NCBI RefSeq assembly: GCF_025499425.1
Contig: NZ_JAIMCB010000020.1
Span: 1 to 61,309, forward strand
Length of the DNA: 61,309 nt
Reading direction: 5' to 3'
Source: Acidiferrimicrobium sp. IK
GTDB taxonomy: Bacteria; Actinomycetota; Acidimicrobiia; Acidimicrobiales; Palsa-688
The notes under the pieces are model-generated. The model ran no database searches and was not told the DNA's origin. It worked only from the letters and a program-made list of their open reading frames with translations. Shown piece by piece: positions 1 through 7,676 of the stretch. Position 1 is the stretch's first letter. Each line of letters opens with the position of its first letter. The position numbers and the translations under genes were made by a program.

Positions 1-117
1 GCCGGATGCGGCTTCACCAACATGGCCAACTACCGGGTCCGGATCCTCGGCCACTGCAACAACCTCGGCCGGCCGCTACCCTCAACACCGGTTGGTGCCA
101 CCCCACCTAAAGGGTGA
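1..117 (+). CDS. Transposase C-terminal fragment, probably ISL3 family (5' end outside window)
   Basis: Frame 1 is open from the first base to a TGA at 115-117 and gives 38 residues. The stretch CGFTNMANYRVRILGHC resembles the conserved C-terminal end of ISL3 transposases, which usually read like GFxNFxNYRxRxLL. The DDE catalytic residues would be upstream, beyond the window edge, so activity cannot be judged. The family call rests on this one motif plus the terminal-repeat-like sequence that overlaps the stop codon. Confidence 0.5.
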   Translation, partial: AGCGFTNMANYRVRILGHCNNLGRPLPSTPVGATPPKG

Positions 118-124
118 AGAGCCC
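1..124 (+). mobile_element. Right end of an ISL3-type insertion sequence (truncated by window edge)
   Basis: The window opens inside a transposase reading frame. Its stop codon (115-117) overlaps a sequence at 112-124 whose reverse complement is GGGCTCTTCACCC. ISL3-family elements typically have terminal inverted repeats starting GGCTCTTC or GGGTCTTC, so this is a plausible right terminal repeat. The left end lies outside the window, so the repeat pair cannot be confirmed here. Confidence 0.55.
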
Positions 125-194
125 GAATATCGGCCGCCCGGAGGGGGCGTAAGGCCAGGGCGAGCTCGGCGATCTGCTTCGTATACTCGGGAGC

Positions 195-857
195 GTGGTC
201 GGCGTGCCGAGGTGGGGCCAAGACGACGAAGATCTGCTGCGGGCGTACGAGATGGCTGTGGCCATTCGTTCCGGCCAGCAACTCAACGCCATTCCGACGA
301 CTTGGCCGACCCCGCCGGGCGAGACGGTCCACTCAGAGGTGCAGTGCACCTTGCAACAGTTCATCGGCGCCAATGTGAGCTATAACCGGGGCGGCTTCCT
401 GGCGCTCGGTAACCCGCTGTTCACCGCTGCCACCCTTGGCGCCAGCCTCCTCTACAACGCTTCTCAGCGCCGGAACGCGGAGCGTCAGGCTGCCGTCCAG
501 TGGCGGGCCGCCAACCACGGGCTGGCGTACTTCTCCAACCGTCGCCTGGCCTTGCAAGGCCAGACGGGATGGTTCGAGATCCCCTGGAGCGAACTCCGGA
601 ACGCCGCAATCGATCCTGCCGGCATCATCGTCTGGCCGTCCTCAGGACCGCCGCTCCGCCTGGTGCTGCCGTGGCTGGCCTGTCACTACGTGCTCCTCCG
701 GTATCTGGCCTTCAACGATTCGACGCCTGTCGAGATCCCCGACGACCTCGCCCGCCGAGCCGCCGCAGCCGGCCGGCCTCTCCCCTCCCCGATGCCCGTA
801 TTGCCGGCGTCCAGCCAGTGGGCGCCTCCCGACCCCACCCAGGGCCGCCCTCACTGA
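195..857 (+). CDS. Hypothetical protein, possible membrane-anchored PH-like domain
   Basis: A 220-residue protein starting at GTG. I do not recognise a named family. Residues about 62-84 (GGFLALGNPLF onward) are glycine-rich and hydrophobic and could be a membrane or hairpin segment. The following part, with alternating hydrophobic and charged residues (LAYFSNRRLAL, WFEIPWSELR, PLRLVLPW), reads like the strands of a small PH-like beta sandwich. That reading is inference. The tail is Pro-rich. The gene sits between the IS end and the integrase module, so it is probably cargo of the integrated element. The start is uncertain because no clear ribosome binding site is visible. Confidence 0.55.
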   Translation: MVGVPRWGQDDEDLLRAYEMAVAIRSGQQLNAIPTTWPTPPGETVHSEVQCTLQQFIGANVSYNRGGFLALGNPLFTAATLGASLLYNASQRRNAERQAAVQWRAANHGLAYFSNRRLALQGQTGWFEIPWSELRNAAIDPAGIIVWPSSGPPLRLVLPWLACHYVLLRYLAFNDSTPVEIPDDLARRAAAAGRPLPSPMPVLPASSQWAPPDPTQGRPH

Positions 858-1096
858 AGGCCCAGCCGCAGTAGGCAGCAGAACCCGCGACGGTTTGCGG
901 GGTTGCTCGCCGGGTCGAGCACGTGTGCTCGGCCCTCAACTGCGACACGCCGGGACGGGGGAGGGCAGTCAAGAGCGGCCCGCAGGGCCCGTCCCGCAGG
1001 GACCGGAGCGAAGCGCAGGCCCTTGACGACCCGAACCCGGCCTGGCACCAAGCCCCGGAAAGACGCCCAACCCGCCACAAACCCGGAGTCGCACCG

Positions 1097-1126
1097 TTGA
1101 CAATCCGAACTGGGAGGCGCAATACT
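1097..1126 (+). promoter_or_regulatory. Sigma-70-type promoter of the xis-int transcript
   Basis: TTGACA at 1097-1102 and AATACT at 1121-1126 are separated by 18 bases. The GTG start of the next gene lies at 1134, about 7 bases after the -10 box, so the transcript would be leaderless or nearly so. This is one of the most consensus-like promoters in the window. Confidence 0.6.
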
Positions 1127-1133
1127 GAGAGTC

Positions 1134-1568
1134 GTGGCGAGCTACCCCGACTACCGACTCGACCCCAGCCCCACCCCCGAAGGCGCCGGCGCCGCCAGAG
1201 AGCGCTGGGAGCACTTCCACTTCGAGCTGGCCCGCGACGACATGGAAGAGGCCTACCACCGCCACCCCGACCCGTCAGCCACCACCCTCGACCCCGACGC
1301 CAGAGACGACCTGTTCGAAGCCGTCGCCGAAGAATCCCAACTCCTCGGCTTCTGGCTGGCCTGGCAACGAGCGGGAGGGTTCGCCAACCTCGAACACGCC
1401 GGCTGGAACCGAGCCACCATCTACCGAAGGATCCGCCGCTTCCGGGCCACCTTCGGCGTCCACCCCGACCAATACCAACCCGACTGGATCAGCCTCGACC
1501 TCCACAAAGTCTGGGGAGACCGGATCCGCCGCCGCCTTCAACCCGACATCGAACCCGACGAGCCATGA
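1134..1568 (+). CDS. Hypothetical HTH-like protein of the integrated element
   Basis: A 144-residue acidic protein with a GTG start directly downstream of the TTGACA/AATACT promoter. The N-terminal half is rich in Glu and Asp. The C-terminal half contains WNRATIYRRIRRFR, which looks like the recognition helix of a winged or Myb-like helix-turn-helix, followed by a Pro/Asp/Trp-rich region. Its last bases overlap the start of the next gene in an ATGA arrangement (1565-1568), indicating translational coupling with the excisionase-like gene and the integrase. I infer a regulatory or accessory recombination role for the element; no family name is claimed. Confidence 0.6.
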   Translation: MASYPDYRLDPSPTPEGAGAARERWEHFHFELARDDMEEAYHRHPDPSATTLDPDARDDLFEAVAEESQLLGFWLAWQRAGGFANLEHAGWNRATIYRRIRRFRATFGVHPDQYQPDWISLDLHKVWGDRIRRRLQPDIEPDEP

Positions 1569-1969
1569 CCCTCCGCCAGACGGTCACCAACGACCATCCG
1601 ACCCTCCAGCTGCTCCTCACCCCCGAAGAAGCAGCCCGGGCGCTGCGCATCGGCCGCACCCGCCTCTACCACCTCATCAGCACCCGCCAGCTCTCCAGCG
1701 TCAAAATCGGCGGCAGCCGCCGCATCACCGTCGACGCCCTCCGCCTCTACGTCGCCTCCATCGCCGGCGAGAGCCTGGGCCAGGGGCCACCCAGCGGACC
1801 GCCGAGGGAGGCGCCTGCGGACCGCGCCGTCGCACCTCCGAGCGAGACTTACTCCAAGCCCCGTCGCCGCTCGGGCCGGCCCCGATCAGGACCGGCAGCT
1901 ATCGAGGCACCTTGCCTTCCCTTCCCACCGTCCCCGCCCCGGGGTGACAGCAGGAGCGAAGCCCAGTGA
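1565..1969 (+). CDS. Excisionase-like helix-turn-helix protein
   Basis: A 134-residue protein. Residues about 14-65 form a MerR/excisionase-type HTH (HTH_17): LTPEEAARALRIGRTRLYHL followed by KIGGSRRITVDALRLYV is the standard pattern. The C-terminal half is a basic, Pro/Arg-rich tail of low complexity. The ATG at 1565 overlaps the previous stop. Its own TGA (1967-1969) overlaps the GTG of the integrase at 1966, so the two are translationally coupled. Such small HTH proteins next to tyrosine integrases act as recombination directionality factors or element regulators. An open reading upstream of 1565 in the same frame is probably spurious. Confidence 0.75.
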   Translation: MTLRQTVTNDHPTLQLLLTPEEAARALRIGRTRLYHLISTRQLSSVKIGGSRRITVDALRLYVASIAGESLGQGPPSGPPREAPADRAVAPPSETYSKPRRRSGRPRSGPAAIEAPCLPFPPSPPRGDSRSEAQ

Positions 1970-3213
1970 GCATCTCGACCCGCACCACAGCGTCAGGTGT
2001 GCGCCGCTACGAGGTCCGGCTCCGTGACACCAGCGGCCGGGAGTACTCCCGCACGTTCCGCACCCGCAAGGAGGCCGAGCAGTTCCAGGCCACCGAGAAG
2101 GCCGATCGGGCCCGGGGCAACTGGATCGACCCCAGGCGCACGGCCACCAAGTTCCGGGACGTGGCCGCCGAGTGGCAGGAGTGCAACCCGGCCAAGAAGC
2201 CCTCGACCATCGCTCGCGACGCCAACATGCTCCGCTTGCACATCCTGCCGGCCATCGGTGACCTGCCGATCGGCTCGATCTCCCCCGTCGACGTGCAGCG
2301 GATGGTCAACAGCTGGGTCGACAAGCACCGCCCCCGTACCGTGCTGCGCCAGTACTCGGTGGCCCGGGCGGTCTTCTCCTACGCCGTCGACACCGACCGC
2401 ATCGGCCGCTCCCCGTGCCGGCGGATCAAGCTGCCGGCCATCGTCCCCACCAGGACCCTCCTGGCCTCTCCTGACCAGCTGCGGGCCCTGGCCGGCGAGC
2501 TCCCCGAGACCGGAGCGCCGATGGTCTACCTGGGCGCGGTGCTCGGCCTGCGCTGGGGCGAGGCGGCCGGTCTGCGGGTCGGGGACATCGACTTCCTCAC
2601 CCGCACCGTCACCGTCGCCACCCAGCTCACCCGTGGACCGGGCGGCCGGATGATCGCCGGCGACCCGAAGTGGAACAGCGGCCGGACGATGGCCGCCCCC
2701 ACCGAGCTCCTCGAGCTGCTCGCCGAGCACCTCCGCCGCCGCCAGCTGACCGCCGCCGACAAGGACAAGACGGTCTGCGCCAACTCCGACGGGACCAGCC
2801 TGGACTACACCAACTGGCGCCAGCGGCACTGGATCCCCGCCTGCAAGCGAGCCGGGGTGCCCGGCCTCAAGTTCCAGTCGCTGCGGACGCTCAACACCAC
2901 CGCCATGGTCGCCCTGGCCGTCGACGTCAAGACCGCCCAGACCCGGGCCGGCCACAAGAACGCCCAAACCACCCTCAACATCTACGCCAAACCCACCGCC
3001 GTGGCCGACCACAACGCCGCCCAGCTCCTCGGCGCCTATTTCCTGCAACCAGGCGAGGTCCCCGAGCAGCCCGCGAATTCGCGGGATGACCGCGGGACGC
3101 ATGAGGTTTCAACTGCCTTCAGGGGGCCCGCCGACCCCCCTGACCAGGACTTTTGCGGTGGGGCTACCTGGAATCGAACCAGGGACCTCAGCATTATCAG
3201 TGCTGCGCTCTAA
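1966..3213 (+). CDS. int: Tyrosine recombinase / phage-type integrase
   Basis: A 415-residue protein that would catalyse site-specific integration and excision of the element. An N-terminal AP2-like arm-binding region (SGVRRYEVRLRD, FRTRKEAEQF) is followed by a SAM-like core-binding domain (about 65-150) and a catalytic domain (about 165-360). Visible catalytic parts are the first Arg in LGLRWGEAAGL, the second Arg in FQSLRTL, the GH pair in RAGHKNAQTT and the Tyr in NIYAKP. The usual His of the HxxR box is replaced by Gln (FQSLR). The last residues (from GATWNRTRDL) are encoded by the antisense of the tRNA-Ile gene, and the stop TAA at 3211-3213 lies inside that tRNA. The C-terminus therefore depends on the integration junction. 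Confidence 0.92.
   Translation: MSISTRTTASGVRRYEVRLRDTSGREYSRTFRTRKEAEQFQATEKADRARGNWIDPRRTATKFRDVAAEWQECNPAKKPSTIARDANMLRLHILPAIGDLPIGSISPVDVQRMVNSWVDKHRPRTVLRQYSVARAVFSYAVDTDRIGRSPCRRIKLPAIVPTRTLLASPDQLRALAGELPETGAPMVYLGAVLGLRWGEAAGLRVGDIDFLTRTVTVATQLTRGPGGRMIAGDPKWNSGRTMAAPTELLELLAEHLRRRQLTAADKDKTVCANSDGTSLDYTNWRQRHWIPACKRAGVPGLKFQSLRTLNTTAMVALAVDVKTAQTRAGHKNAQTTLNIYAKPTAVADHNAAQLLGAYFLQPGEVPEQPANSRDDRGTHEVSTAFRGPADPPDQDFCGGATWNRTRDLSIISAAL
3159..3213. other. Probable attachment-site region of the integrated element (3' half of tRNA-Ile)
   Basis: The integrase gene abuts and overlaps the 3' half of the tRNA, a classic integration target where the element restores the tRNA 3' end. The identical core repeat at the far end of the element is not in the window, so the exact core cannot be set. 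Confidence 0.5.
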
Positions 3214-3232
3214 CCAGCTGAGCTATAGCCCC
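3159..3232 (-). tRNA. ileT: tRNA-Ile (anticodon GAT)
   Basis: The reverse complement folds as a standard 74-nt cloverleaf: acceptor GGGGCTA/TAGCCCC, D-stem GCTC/GAGC, anticodon stem CAGCA/TGCTG with loop CTGATAA (GAT anticodon), T-stem CCTGG/CCAGG with loop TTCGATT, discriminator A. CCA is not encoded (CCG follows). In mycobacteria tRNA-Ile lies just after gyrA and the DUF3566 gene; here a five-gene operon separates them. The tRNA-Ala that often follows is not in the window, probably displaced by the integrated element. Confidence 0.95.
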
Positions 3233-3379
3233 GCAGATGCGGAGGGTCACGATACCGCACCACGCCGCCGGCGCTCATCTCGCCTCCGGCGGCGGGGTGG
3301 AAACGCTTGCTGTCCGGCGCCGATTCGGCGACTACCGTCACGCTCGTAACGCCTGGCGGCGATCACGGGAGGTGGCGAG

Positions 3380-4453
3380 GTGACTGGGGACCCGACTTCG
3401 ACCGGCGACGATCCCTGGGCGGAGAGCGCGGGCCACGTCGGCGCGGCTCCGGCCCCCAAGTGGGGCCAGAACCCGGCCGGCGAACCACCCGGATCGCGCC
3501 CCGACACCGATCCCACCGAAGCCCACAGCGACGGAGCCCACGACACCGGCAGCCATCAAAGGCCGCCGGCCGCCGGCACTCCCCTGACCAGAGGCGGACG
3601 CCGCCGCGCTGATCCCGACAACCCGTACTGGTCCCCGGCCTTCGACCCCAAACGCAGCTACACCCGCCGGGCGTCGCGCGCCGCGTCCCGCCCACCGCGC
3701 TACCTGGGCAAGAACGGCCGTCGCTACCGCTCCTTCTACCGCCAGCGCGACCCCAACGTCTACGCCCTCATCGCCCCCGGCAGGAAGTTCTGGTCGTTGT
3801 GGATAGTCCTCACCGCGGTGACCCTCGGCCTGGCCAGCCCGGTCCCCACGGTGATCGCCTGGGCCCGCGCCCGCCAGTCGCGCCGCAGCTCCGAACTGCT
3901 CGGCGCCACCACCCGCTTCTGGCTGGTGTCGGCGGTCATCTGGACGGTCATCACCGCTTCGGTGTTCGCCGGGTACGGCCTCGCCGGTGCCAACAGCTCC
4001 AACACCAGCAGCTCCAACTCCAGCGGCGCCGCCAACTCCAATTTGAACTTCAACTACAAGCCGCCGGTGGTCCACGACGTCGCGCTCGGCACCGCGGTCA
4101 CCGTCCAAGCCAGCGGCATCACCGAGGGCTCCAGCGGCGCCCGGGAGCCGGTCACCGTCGACGTGAAGGGAGTCGACCGTTCCGCGCCAAACGTCACCAA
4201 GGTGCAGTTCTCGGTGTGCGCGGTCTCGGTGGCCCTCGACCCGCTCAGCACCGCGTTCGACCTGACGATCAACGGCCCCGACAACACCCAGTTCAACCCT
4301 TCCTTCGACCTCCGCCTCCCCGACGCCTGGTATCGGCAGCTGCCGGCCCGCCACTGCCTGCAGGCCGCGGTGCCCTTCGCGGTGCCCACCCCCGACATCA
4401 TCAGTAACGTGACCTTCGGTATCGACGAGCAGGTCGTCTGGCCCGCCTCCTAG
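3380..4453 (+). CDS. Membrane protein with DUF4352-like exported domain, first gene of the YbjQ-domain operon
   Basis: A 357-residue protein with GTG start and ribosome binding site GGGAGG 7 bases upstream. Residues 1-125 are a Pro/Arg/Ser-rich cytoplasmic region ending in a basic patch (KNGRRYRSFYRQR). Two membrane helices follow (about 137-157, starting FWSLWIVLTAV, and about 175-198). A low-complexity Asn/Ser linker (SSNTSSSNSS) leads to an exported beta-rich domain of about 140 residues resembling DUF4352 or telomere-length-regulation-like immunoglobulin folds, with two Cys that could pair. The next gene starts 18 bases downstream, so this is the head of the operon. I infer a membrane anchor or sensor for the YbjQ-domain proteins; there is no direct evidence. 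Confidence 0.75.
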   Translation: MTGDPTSTGDDPWAESAGHVGAAPAPKWGQNPAGEPPGSRPDTDPTEAHSDGAHDTGSHQRPPAAGTPLTRGGRRRADPDNPYWSPAFDPKRSYTRRASRAASRPPRYLGKNGRRYRSFYRQRDPNVYALIAPGRKFWSLWIVLTAVTLGLASPVPTVIAWARARQSRRSSELLGATTRFWLVSAVIWTVITASVFAGYGLAGANSSNTSSSNSSGAANSNLNFNYKPPVVHDVALGTAVTVQASGITEGSSGAREPVTVDVKGVDRSAPNVTKVQFSVCAVSVALDPLSTAFDLTINGPDNTQFNPSFDLRLPDAWYRQLPARHCLQAAVPFAVPTPDIISNVTFGIDEQVVWPAS

Positions 4454-4471
4454 AGCAACGGAGAGATGCCG

Positions 4472-4897
4472 ATGAGCAACGAACTGACCGGGTTCGGCGA
4501 GCAGCCCGAGGACCGCCTCGACCTCGACCTGGCCACCACCGCCCTCCTGGCCAAGGAGGAGGACCTGCCGATGCTGCTCAAGATGCTCGCCGGGCAGCTC
4601 CAGGTGTCGCTCTCCGACCGGCTCACGGTGGAGAAAGAGGGCGGGTTGTTCAAGAAGTCCGACAACATCAAGTCGATCGAGGTGGCCATGGGGTCCGACA
4701 CCTTCCGGGCGGAGGTCGTCAAGGGAAGGGTCACCTGCAGCGTCGGGCACACCTCGGGCGGGATCCGCATCCGCTCCGAGCAGGTAGGTATCGACGAGTG
4801 GATCAAGCGCCTCCTCGACGGGCTGCGGGCCGAGGCCGAGCACAGCCAACGGGCCCGCCAGACCCTCGAAAACATCGTCTACGGAGGCTACGCATGA
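4472..4897 (+). CDS. Conserved-looking hypothetical protein, second gene of the YbjQ operon
   Basis: A 141-residue soluble protein. Two in-frame ATGs exist (4466 and 4472); the second has GGAG 8 bases upstream and is preferred. It has an N-terminal amphipathic region (LATTALLAKEEDLPMLLKML), then strands with KSIEVAMGSDTFRAEVVKGRVTCSVGH-type alternation, and a C-terminal helix. The core (VEKEGGLFKKSDNIKSIEVA) reads like a small alpha/beta domain, but I recognise no family. The stop overlaps the start of the next gene (ATGA at 4894-4897), so it is translationally coupled to the YbjQ-domain genes. Confidence 0.75.
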   Translation: MSNELTGFGEQPEDRLDLDLATTALLAKEEDLPMLLKMLAGQLQVSLSDRLTVEKEGGLFKKSDNIKSIEVAMGSDTFRAEVVKGRVTCSVGHTSGGIRIRSEQVGIDEWIKRLLDGLRAEAEHSQRARQTLENIVYGGYA

Positions 4898-5712
4898 CCG
4901 ACACGTCCAACGAGCGCCCACCGCTGCCCACCGACCTCCCGAAAGACGCCGGCCGGCGCCTGAAGGAACTCGAAAACGGCCTGTTCACCTCCGACCTGTC
5001 GGTGAACGAGTTCCTGCTGATCAAGGAGGTCGGCTTCCACCCCGTCGGGTTCGTGATGGGGTCGTCGATCTACCACATCGGCCTTCAGACCCGGAAGTGG
5101 GGGTCGTCCCAGGAGCTGGAGAAGCTCACCGCGGCGATGTACAACGCCCGGGAGCTGGCCATGAACCGCATGGAGGAGGAGGCCACCGAGCTCGGCGCGG
5201 ACGGAGTCGTCGGCGTCCGCCTCGACGTCAACTACTACGAGTGGGGCAACGACGCCGCGGAGTTCATCGCGGTGGGGACCGCTGTCAAAGCCGAAAACGG
5301 CGCCTCTTACCGCAACAAGCTGGGCAAGCCGTTCACCTCCGACCTCTCCGGCCAGGATTTCTGGACCTTGATGCAGACCGGTCACGTCCCCCAGGGCCTG
5401 GTGATGGGCACCTGCGTGTACCACATCGCCCACCGTGGCCTGGGCCAGGCCATTTCTTCAATCGGTCAAAACCAGGAGCTCCCGAACTTCACCCAGGCCC
5501 TCTACGAAGCCCGTGAGCTGGCCATGACCCGGATGCAAGACGAGGCCGAGCGGCTCGAGGCGACCGGGATCGTCGGGGTCCGCCTCGAGGAGAAAACCCA
5601 CCAGTGGGGGAGCCACACCATCGAGTTCCTCTCCCTCGGGACCGCGGTGGTGAAGACCAGCGACGAGGTGACCCTCCCCCGGCCCACCACCATCATCTCC
5701 CTGGACGGCTGA
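4894..5712 (+). CDS. Tandem YbjQ-like (UPF0145, putative heavy-metal-binding fold) protein, first of three
   Basis: A 272-residue protein with two repeats of one domain (about 30-135 and 145-260). Each begins FTSDLSxxxF, continues with a G-rich strand (VGFVMGSSIYHI; QGLVMGTCVYHI), then a helix with LTAAMYNARELAMNRMEEE-type pattern, then GADGVVGVRL, and ends in a GTAV strand. The helix plus LGADGVVGV plus GTAVK pattern matches the YbjQ/UPF0145 family, whose single-domain members form pentamers and have no settled biochemical role. The second repeat has ATG in place of the usual LGA. The start at 4894 is fixed by overlap with the previous stop; a longer open frame upstream overlaps the previous gene. 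Confidence 0.8.
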   Translation: MTDTSNERPPLPTDLPKDAGRRLKELENGLFTSDLSVNEFLLIKEVGFHPVGFVMGSSIYHIGLQTRKWGSSQELEKLTAAMYNARELAMNRMEEEATELGADGVVGVRLDVNYYEWGNDAAEFIAVGTAVKAENGASYRNKLGKPFTSDLSGQDFWTLMQTGHVPQGLVMGTCVYHIAHRGLGQAISSIGQNQELPNFTQALYEARELAMTRMQDEAERLEATGIVGVRLEEKTHQWGSHTIEFLSLGTAVVKTSDEVTLPRPTTIISLDG

Positions 5713-6659
5713 TGGCGTTCACGTCCGGCGCCGGTACCGGCGGCCAGGCCGGCCCGCCGATCGACCTGCCCGAGGCCGCCGGCCGGCGGCTGGCGGCCAA
5801 GAGCTTCAGCTCCGCGCTCAGCGTCGCCGACTTCGCCGCCTGCCTGCACATGGGGATGCGTCCCGTCGGGCTGGTCCAGGGTTTCTGCGCGATGGGGTGG
5901 AACCCGGGCTACTACCTGCCCAGCCAGACCAACTACGGCAACCAGTGGCAAGGGGGGTACGGCACGTCGTGGTCGGGGTGGGGCAACGTGCTGGACAACT
6001 ACTACTGCCCGCATTCGATCATCGCCAGCGCCGAGCACCCCTCCCGCGGCTACAACATCGAGGCGACCGGCATCGAAGCGACCTGGGCGGAGGGATACAA
6101 CGCCACCTACCGCCGGATGCTCGAAGAAGCCGAGGCGCTCGGCGCTCACGGCGTCATCGGCGTCACCGACGCGACCAAGCCGCTGATCGGGCCCCGGGTC
6201 CGGGAGTTCCATCTCCTCGGAACCGCGGTGGTGATGGACGGCCAGCCCGCCCCCGACCGGGTGTGGAGCACCTACCTGGCCGGATCCAAGCTCGGCAAGC
6301 TGTTCGAGGCCGGCCTGGCGCCGGTGTCGGTGGTCGGCGCTTTCGCCGCGGTGACGGTGCTGCCGGTGTGCGTGACCGAGATCCAAGAGAACGGCCGGTG
6401 GGACACCTACGGGGTGGTGTCGCCCTACGGGGAGATCGGGCAGCTCTCCGACGCCCAGACCTCGGCACGGCGCCTGGTCCGGGACCACATCAAGTCGACC
6501 CTCGACGGCGGCGCCCTCCACGGTGCCGACCTCCGGGTCAGCGAGGACAGCCTGGTGGGGCGGACCACGATCAGCGCGGTGCTGCGAGGGACCAAGGTGC
6601 GCCGGGTCCGCGACGCCGAGCCGCTCCCCCAGCCGGTGCCCACGGTGCGCCTGTCATGA
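5712..6659 (+). CDS. Tandem YbjQ-like protein with Trp/Tyr/Gly-rich insertion, second of three
   Basis: A 315-residue protein starting at ATG 5712, which overlaps the previous stop by one base (TGATG). The first YbjQ-like domain (about 30-185) carries an insertion rich in Trp, Tyr, Gly and Asn (about 62-105; e.g. WNPGYYLPSQTNYGNQW) between the G-rich strand and the helix, then the usual LGAHGVIGV and GTAVV. The second domain (about 190-310) is degenerate: SKLGKLFEAGLAPVSVVGAF matches the first strands, but the GADGVVGV segment is replaced by HGADLRV. One copy therefore seems to have lost the canonical loop. Soluble; no signal peptide. Confidence 0.75.
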   Translation: MAFTSGAGTGGQAGPPIDLPEAAGRRLAAKSFSSALSVADFAACLHMGMRPVGLVQGFCAMGWNPGYYLPSQTNYGNQWQGGYGTSWSGWGNVLDNYYCPHSIIASAEHPSRGYNIEATGIEATWAEGYNATYRRMLEEAEALGAHGVIGVTDATKPLIGPRVREFHLLGTAVVMDGQPAPDRVWSTYLAGSKLGKLFEAGLAPVSVVGAFAAVTVLPVCVTEIQENGRWDTYGVVSPYGEIGQLSDAQTSARRLVRDHIKSTLDGGALHGADLRVSEDSLVGRTTISAVLRGTKVRRVRDAEPLPQPVPTVRLS

Positions 6660-7624
6660 GCGACCCCGACAAGCCGGCGATGTCGCGCGAGGAGCTCGAC
6701 CGGCTGTTCAACACCCCCCAGGGCATGGTCCACGACAAGACGCCCGCCGCGCCGGCGCCGTCCTCGCCGTCCTCGCCGCCGGAGCCGGCCGGTCAGGGCG
6801 GCCGCCACCGCTCCGATCATCACAGCCCGCCGCGCCCGTCGTCGCCGACGCGGGGCGACCTCCACCAGGTCACCTCCGACCTGACCATCGACGAGACCCT
6901 GCTCCTGCACTCCATCGACTGGGAGCCCGTGGACATGGTGATCGGCGCGTCGGTGGCGGCGATCCCGACGATGGGCTTCGCCGGGGCCGGGTGGGCCGGG
7001 GCCACCGACCAGTCCGCGCAGGCTTTCACCTCCGCGGTGGCCAGCGCGGTGGCCCGCATCCGGGATGACTGCTCCGCGGCAGGCGGCGTCGGCGTGATCG
7101 GCGTCGACGTGGACTTTCAGGTCCACCGCCACACGGTCCAGGCGGTCCTGGTCGGCACCGCGGTACGCCCCGCCGGCGGCGGCCGCGGCGGGCACCCGTT
7201 CGTGTCCGACCTGACCGTCCGGGACTTCCTGCTCCTCCACAACGCCGGCTGGGAACCGCTCGGCCTGGCGTTCGGCGCGTCGTTCGTCCAGGTCCCCTAC
7301 CGGACGATAGGGACCGTGTTCAAGCAGGTCACCGCCAACACCGAGATGACCAACCTGACCGAGGCCATGTACCAAGCCCGCGAGCAGGGGATGGAGCGGC
7401 TGCAGTCCTCGGCGATCGGGATGGGCGCGCAAGGGGTGGTTGCGGTGCAATACAGCGACCGGCCGCTGCCGTTCGCGTCCCACGTCATCGGGTTCACCTC
7501 GTGGGGAACCGCCATCCGCCTGTCAGGCGAATCCCACCGGTACGTGAAGCCGCGGATGGTGGTGGCCATGGACGACGCCGGCGACCTGTTCGACCTCCAG
7601 GGGGCGATGGGCACCAAGGAGTGA
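6656..7624 (+). CDS. Tandem YbjQ-like protein with Pro/Ser-rich N-terminal linker, third of three
   Basis: A 322-residue protein. The ATG at 6656 overlaps the preceding stop (ATGA). Residues 1-70 are a disordered Pro/Ser/His linker after a short helix (MSREELDRLFNTPQG) that may be a docking peptide. Two YbjQ-like domains follow (about 75-175 and 180-300), with VTSDLTIDETLLL and FVSDLTVRDFLLL at their starts, GVGVIGVDVDF and GAQGVVAVQY in the core, and GTAVR and GTAIR at the ends. The second domain keeps the helix LTEAMYQAREQGMERL. It ends the operon; the convergent DUF3566 gene ends 52 bases further on. Confidence 0.78.
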   Translation: MSDPDKPAMSREELDRLFNTPQGMVHDKTPAAPAPSSPSSPPEPAGQGGRHRSDHHSPPRPSSPTRGDLHQVTSDLTIDETLLLHSIDWEPVDMVIGASVAAIPTMGFAGAGWAGATDQSAQAFTSAVASAVARIRDDCSAAGGVGVIGVDVDFQVHRHTVQAVLVGTAVRPAGGGRGGHPFVSDLTVRDFLLLHNAGWEPLGLAFGASFVQVPYRTIGTVFKQVTANTEMTNLTEAMYQAREQGMERLQSSAIGMGAQGVVAVQYSDRPLPFASHVIGFTSWGTAIRLSGESHRYVKPRMVVAMDDAGDLFDLQGAMGTKE

Positions 7625-7676
7625 CGCTGCCCAGATCGGGCGTCGTGGGGAGCGACCGGGGTGAGCCGGCCGGGCC

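Noticed and set aside
1993..3102. A 369-codon minus-strand frame over the integrase
   Set aside because: It is antisense to a clear tyrosine recombinase and has no motif.
1..3232. tRNA-Ala next to tRNA-Ile
   Set aside because: I looked for the usual ileT-alaT pair, but no second cloverleaf is present in the first 3.2 kb.
3086..3349. A plus-strand frame reading VGLPGIEPGTSALSVLRSNQ
   Set aside because: This peptide is the well-known spurious translation of an antisense tRNA and its flanks, not a gene.
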